Origin: Phycisphaerae bacterium | Lineage (GTDB): Bacteria > Planctomycetota > Phycisphaerae > UBA1845 | Assembly (NCBI GenBank): GCA_016929015.1 | Contig: JAFGJQ010000074.1 | Span: forward strand, 1-38,316 | DNA length: 38,316 nucleotides | Direction of reading: 5' to 3' | In this document: positions 35,438 through 38,316 of the stretch, one piece after another | Position numbering within the stretch: the stretch's first letter is position 1 | Layout of the letters: the number at the start of each line of letters is the position of its first letter | The notes under the pieces: generated by a model | Database searches by the model: none | Told to the model about the DNA's origin: nothing | What the model saw: only the letters and a program-made list of their open reading frames with translations | Translations under genes and position numbers: made by a program

Positions 35438-35704
35438 CTATCCCCATCCTGGCAAGATAATACCCAAGTTTATCACACAAATCACAGGCCGGCCAATGAC
35501 GGCGGGGGATTCCCGAATCAGGCGCAATTCAGTCATGCTTTTCTCCGCCGAGATTCCCCTGCTTGGGTGAGAACAGGCAGAGTGTTCGAAATCGTGACGC
35601 ACCACAGCCGCCAACACCACGAGTAGGCAAGCTACGGCACCGCCCAGTCGCCGGCGTCTGTCGGCAGAGGCAAGCAGTGGCCGACGTATCCCGCCGGAAA
35701 TCAT
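35438..35704 (-). CDS. Small putative membrane protein downstream of the deacetylase
   Basis: 88-codon ORF whose ATG (35704) overlaps the TGA of the polysaccharide deacetylase in an ATGA arrangement, a typical sign of translational coupling. After an Arg-rich stretch (SADRRRRL) comes one hydrophobic segment (GGAVACLLVVLAAVV, about residues 21-35); the rest is polar with no recognised motif. Codon third-position GC is only moderate, and the half after the membrane segment looks less like protein. It could be the start of a broken longer gene. I do not recognise a family. Confidence 0.35.
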   Translation of the reverse strand: MISGGIRRPLLASADRRRRLGGAVACLLVVLAAVVRHDFEHSACSHPSRGISAEKSMTELRLIRESPAVIGRPVICVINLGIILPGWG

Positions 35705-36714
35705 GGACTTGGGTGACATGCGCAACGGGAGGGCGTGCCGCCAACTGGCGGGCCAGCGGGAGCCGGCACGCTGATCGTTTGCACGAGCCGTTCCATCGGG
35801 CCGAACCGGAAGGTCTGCAGGAGCGTGGCGAGTTTGCCGGCCACCGATGGCCGCCCCAGCCCCTGATGTATCCTCCGAGTCAATGGTACGTTAAGACGCA
35901 GTCCGGATATCGCGGTGGAATCCAACTCGTACGGGTGGACGTAGAGCACGATCGGCCAACCACTGGCAACGACCGAATTCAGGCCCCATCCGATCAACCA
36001 GCGGGGAAACAGCCGCAGGTACCCGCCGCCGCCCACCGGCCAACGGCGACCCAGCCATCGGGCCGTGGAGACCGGGATTTCCGTCAGTTGTGCTCCGCTG
36101 CGCGTGCGAATCCGGGCTGGGCCGGCCGGCCATCGCTGAATGCCGTAACCCCTCACCCGCATCGCGAAGATCGAGGAATCGTAACGGAAGCCCGACTCGG
36201 CCAGGATGTCCAGGGCCCAGGCGGTTGGAGCCGTTATCGAAAAGCGCGGGGCGCGGTATCCGGTGACGGGCTCTCCAGTTATGTCCTCGATAACGGCCTT
36301 CGCTTGGGTCAGGTCACTTCGGAACCGTTCCGGGTTGAGGCGGTTGAGTTCCACATGATCGAGCCCGTGGGACTGAATCTCGTGACCGGCCGCCTGGATT
36401 CGCCGAATCAACGCCGGCGAGTGTTTTGCCACGTTGGCGAGCACGAAGAACGTGGCCCGCGTCTGGTGCCGATCGAGAAGATTCAGCAATCGGTCGGTGC
36501 CGCGGTGAAAGTCGTCGGATACGGGAAGCGAGTGGTCAAACACGGACTGTCGCCAGTCTTCCAGGTCGACGCTGATCACATGGGAGAGGTTTGCGGGGTC
36601 GGACGGCGGCGCCGGGTCCACCAGGATCCCTTCGATCGGGGACTCCTGCCAGCCTGACGGAGGATTTGCGTTCCTGCTGAGGCGGTTGCGCACGGACACG
36701 ATTCCCCGCAGCAT
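35701..36714 (-). CDS. Polysaccharide deacetylase with DUF3473-type C-terminus (XrtA/PEP-CTERM-locus type)
   Basis: About 337 residues. The NodB-like deacetylase fold shows ISVDLEDWRQSVFD (metal Asp region), ATFFVLANVA, the His-His motif in HEIQSHGLDHVE, YRAPRFSI and YDSSIF. The C-terminal part (WPIVLYVHPYELD followed by helical KLATLLQTFRFGPM) is the DUF3473-like extension typical of deacetylases in exosortase/EPS loci. It should remove acetyl groups from an exopolysaccharide or its precursors using a divalent metal. The start is ATG 36714; the first ~40 residues are not conserved-looking, so a later start is possible. No exosortase or EPS genes are visible in the window. It overlaps the small ORF downstream. 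Confidence 0.88.
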   Translation of the reverse strand: MLRGIVSVRNRLSRNANPPSGWQESPIEGILVDPAPPSDPANLSHVISVDLEDWRQSVFDHSLPVSDDFHRGTDRLLNLLDRHQTRATFFVLANVAKHSPALIRRIQAAGHEIQSHGLDHVELNRLNPERFRSDLTQAKAVIEDITGEPVTGYRAPRFSITAPTAWALDILAESGFRYDSSIFAMRVRGYGIQRWPAGPARIRTRSGAQLTEIPVSTARWLGRRWPVGGGGYLRLFPRWLIGWGLNSVVASGWPIVLYVHPYELDSTAISGLRLNVPLTRRIHQGLGRPSVAGKLATLLQTFRFGPMERLVQTISVPAPAGPPVGGTPSRCACHPSP

Positions 36715-36921
36715 GGTCGGCCGCTCATCCGCAGGGGGACAACGGCGTCTCCCCGGTGTGCGTTGCGGTGGCCGTCGCTTACCCTAGCGTCGACCACTTC
36801 CCGGGGGCGGCTTGAGTTTGCTATGGGGTGGGCGGCCTGGACACGCGGCAGACGGGGTCGGCAAACGCATGGGGGCCGCCCTCGTCGCCATTGCCCCCGT
36901 TCAGGCCGAAACCCGCGGGCC

Positions 36922-36951
36922 GTGCGGAGGTCGTTCCTTCGACGACCGCAC
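36922..36951 (-). terminator. Hairpin downstream of the redoxin gene
   Basis: GGTCGT (36929-36934) pairs with ACGACC (36942-36947), and outer GTGC (36922-36925) with GCAC (36948-36951) with a 3-base bulge, about 60-90 bases beyond the redoxin stop. A second 8-base inverted repeat GGGCGGCC (36830-36837) / GGCCGCCC (36874-36881) lies further on. Between them and the deacetylase start nothing else was seen. Confidence 0.4.
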
Positions 36952-37009
36952 GACGCCGCGGGTCAGCGGTTTTCACGGTTCGGAGGCAACAGCGAGGGCT
37001 TTGCTTCCG

Positions 37010-37714
37010 TCAGGGCGCTTGGTCCTTCGCTTCCTTGTACTTCTGCGCGTCGTCGGCCTTTGCGTACTTGACGCTGCAGCCGTAGGGCTTGGTCTCGGTG
37101 GTCTCGACGGCCTTGCCTTCGGTGAGAGCGGCCAGGGTCGCCGCGACATGGTTCTTCACCTTGTTCGGATCTCGATCTGCGGCGTTCACGTTCGAGTCAC
37201 TGTCGATGGCGCCGCTGTAGACGAGAGTCCCTTCGCGGTCGATCACGAACATGTGCGGCGTGGTCCTGGCCTGGTAGGTGCGTCCGACGTGCCCGTCGGG
37301 ATCCAGAAGAATCGGAAATGCGTATTGGCTCGTCTCGGCGAACTTGCGAATCTCCTCTTTCCGGTCCTTGCTGAAGTGGCTCGAATCAATGGCCAGCCAG
37401 ACCACGTTCTTGTCCTTGAACGCCGCCGCGGTCTTCTGCATAGTGTGGGCCTTGGCGTGATGGAACTGCACGTACGGGCACTGGTGGTTTGTCCACTCCA
37501 GCACCACGATCTTGCCCTTGTGATCGGACAACCGGTGTTCCTTGCCGTCCAGGTCTTTCAGGGTGAAGTCCGGAGCGGCCTTGCCGATTTGCGCCCGAAC
37601 CTCGTCCCGGGCGGCATCTTGGTCCTCCGTCTTTTTCTCATCGGCCCAGGCGACGGACACGATGAATGCGGTCATCGCCGCCGTAAATGCCCTGTACACG
37701 TTTGCTCGTTGCAT
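37010..37714 (-). CDS. Exported thioredoxin-fold redoxin (AhpC/TSA-like)
   Basis: About 234 residues from ATG 37714, with AAGGAG seven bases upstream. The signal peptide (AFTAAMTAFIVSVAWADEKK) predicts export to the periplasm. The thioredoxin fold reads GKAAPDFTLKDLDGKEHRL, IVVLEWTNHQCPYVQFHH and TTPHMFVIDREGTLVYSG. It has one cysteine at the usual position (CPYV) with no CxxC partner; a second conserved Cys lies in the C-terminal KPYGCSVKY, as in related planctomycete redoxins. A peroxide-reducing or thiol-sensing role is likely; which is unclear. It stands 295 bases before the deacetylase on the same strand. Confidence 0.85.
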   Translation of the reverse strand: MQRANVYRAFTAAMTAFIVSVAWADEKKTEDQDAARDEVRAQIGKAAPDFTLKDLDGKEHRLSDHKGKIVVLEWTNHQCPYVQFHHAKAHTMQKTAAAFKDKNVVWLAIDSSHFSKDRKEEIRKFAETSQYAFPILLDPDGHVGRTYQARTTPHMFVIDREGTLVYSGAIDSDSNVNAADRDPNKVKNHVAATLAALTEGKAVETTETKPYGCSVKYAKADDAQKYKEAKDQAP

Positions 37715-38023
37715 AGCGAATCTCCTTGTGAATGAAACGAGAGCACACCCTCCGGGCGGCAACAATCACCCGCCGCCGGCTGAGGCTCGTCCGTTTGTGG
37801 ATCGAGGCCCGCCTGGTGCCCCAGACTGACACCCGATTTCGTTTGCGATTCGGCCCTCAACGGCACGGCGGGAATACTGCCCGGTCCGCGCCTGTTATCA
37901 TTGACGAAGCATAGGCCCGCCCCGCCGCGCCGGGCAAGGGCCCGTCGCGGATCGTGCGCGTCCTTACAGAAACCCATGAATACCGAGGCGGTCCCCCTCG
38001 TGTTGCGCAAGGGAGTCGGAACG
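37715..38023. other. Intergenic region between redoxin and histone-deacetylase-like gene
   Basis: 309 bases with no convincing gene. Track ORFs here are shadows without family features. Nothing recognisable as tRNA, promoter consensus or strong hairpin was found; the region must supply the redoxin promoter and the end of the neighbouring transcript. Confidence 0.4.
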
Positions 38024-38316
38024 TCACTTCGTGTAGATCTTCTCTTTGGGCGTCGCCTTTCGAGGCGGGTGTCTCGGTTCCGGACGTTCCAGCCCGTACT
38101 GTCGAACGAGCGAGCGGATGCTCTGGTACTGCACGGCCCACGCCCGATCGCTGTACCCGCCGCCGAGCACCATCACAATGGGCACCCCGCGACGATGCGC
38201 CTGGGCGAACACCAGCGAATCCCGGGCGATGATGCCTTCCTCCGTAAGCCGAAAGTCGGCCAGCGGATCGCCGTCCATCACGTCGACTCCGGCCTGGAGA
38301 AAGACGATGTCCGGCC
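38024..38316 (-). CDS. Histone deacetylase superfamily protein (C-terminal part, cut by window end)
   Basis: The last ~97 residues of a zinc hydrolase of the histone deacetylase/AcuC group; the 5' end lies beyond the window. The in-frame sequence reads past the track's GTG to the window edge: PDIVFLQAGVDVMDGDPL (Zn-binding Asp region), LTEEGIIARDSLVF, and VPIVMVLGGGYS with the catalytic-site Gly-Gly-Tyr. Bacterial members deacetylate small acetylamides or acetyl-lysine proteins. The end, KEKIYTK, is followed by a TGA stop. It may pair functionally with the acyl-CoA ligase, but distance and orientation give no real support. Confidence 0.9.
   Translation of the reverse strand, partial: PDIVFLQAGVDVMDGDPLADFRLTEEGIIARDSLVFAQAHRRGVPIVMVLGGGYSDRAWAVQYQSIRSLVRQYGLERPEPRHPPRKATPKEKIYTK

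Overview
This is a GC-rich (roughly two thirds G+C), gene-dense bacterial chromosome segment that begins at a replication-gene cluster. dnaA, dnaN, a DUF721/DciA-type gene and gyrB lie in that order on the minus strand. A planctomycete (PVC group, perhaps Phycisphaerae-like) is the best guess. It rests on family content known mainly from such genomes: a bacterial topoisomerase VI, DUF6599 + DUF362 + polyferredoxin genes, DUF4914, a GlmU-like sugar nucleotidyltransferase, a DUF3473-type polysaccharide deacetylase, and a redoxin with an NHQCPYV motif. No rRNA or tRNA is present to confirm this. No CRISPR array, IS element or phage gene was seen.

Layout. 1-7144 (minus): lysS (partial), a small hypothetical, gyrB, dciA-like, dnaN, dnaA. 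recF is absent from its usual place between dnaN and gyrB. 7145-7515: divergent intergenic region and possible origin. 7516-11657 (plus): topoisomerase VI subunits B and A, then a two-helix membrane protein. 11685-13400 (minus): glutamine-dependent NAD+ synthetase. 13401-14171: 771 bases without a convincing protein, but with a dense series of strong inverted repeats. It is the best candidate here for an undescribed structured RNA. 14172-16643: O-antigen-ligase-like membrane protein. 16755-22541: a same-strand locus of a membrane-anchored DUF6599 protein, a TAT-exported DUF362 protein, a NapH/NapG-like fused membrane polyferredoxin and a TAT-exported aldo/keto reductase with a cysteine-rich tail. 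This looks like an uncharacterised extracytoplasmic redox module. It is followed by DUF4914, a P-loop protein resembling the PEPCK/HPr-kinase group.

24618-28203: amino-sugar block. nagB and a ROK regulator diverge from two near-consensus promoters whose -35 boxes are bridged by a perfect 7-6-7 palindrome. A GlmU-like nucleotidyl/acyltransferase follows. 28321-30839: a stand-alone acyl carrier protein and an ADP-forming acyl-CoA synthetase. 30984-32570 (minus): PiT phosphate permease, with a PHO-box-like direct repeat upstream. 32940-33284 (minus): PilZ protein. 33893-35251: secreted metzincin-type metalloprotease. 35438-37714 (minus): a small membrane ORF, the polysaccharide deacetylase and an exported redoxin. 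The window ends inside a histone-deacetylase-family gene.

Limits: everything was read by eye from the sequence. Family names are from motif recognition, and no alignment, folding or database search was run. Residue numbers were counted by hand from the chosen starts.
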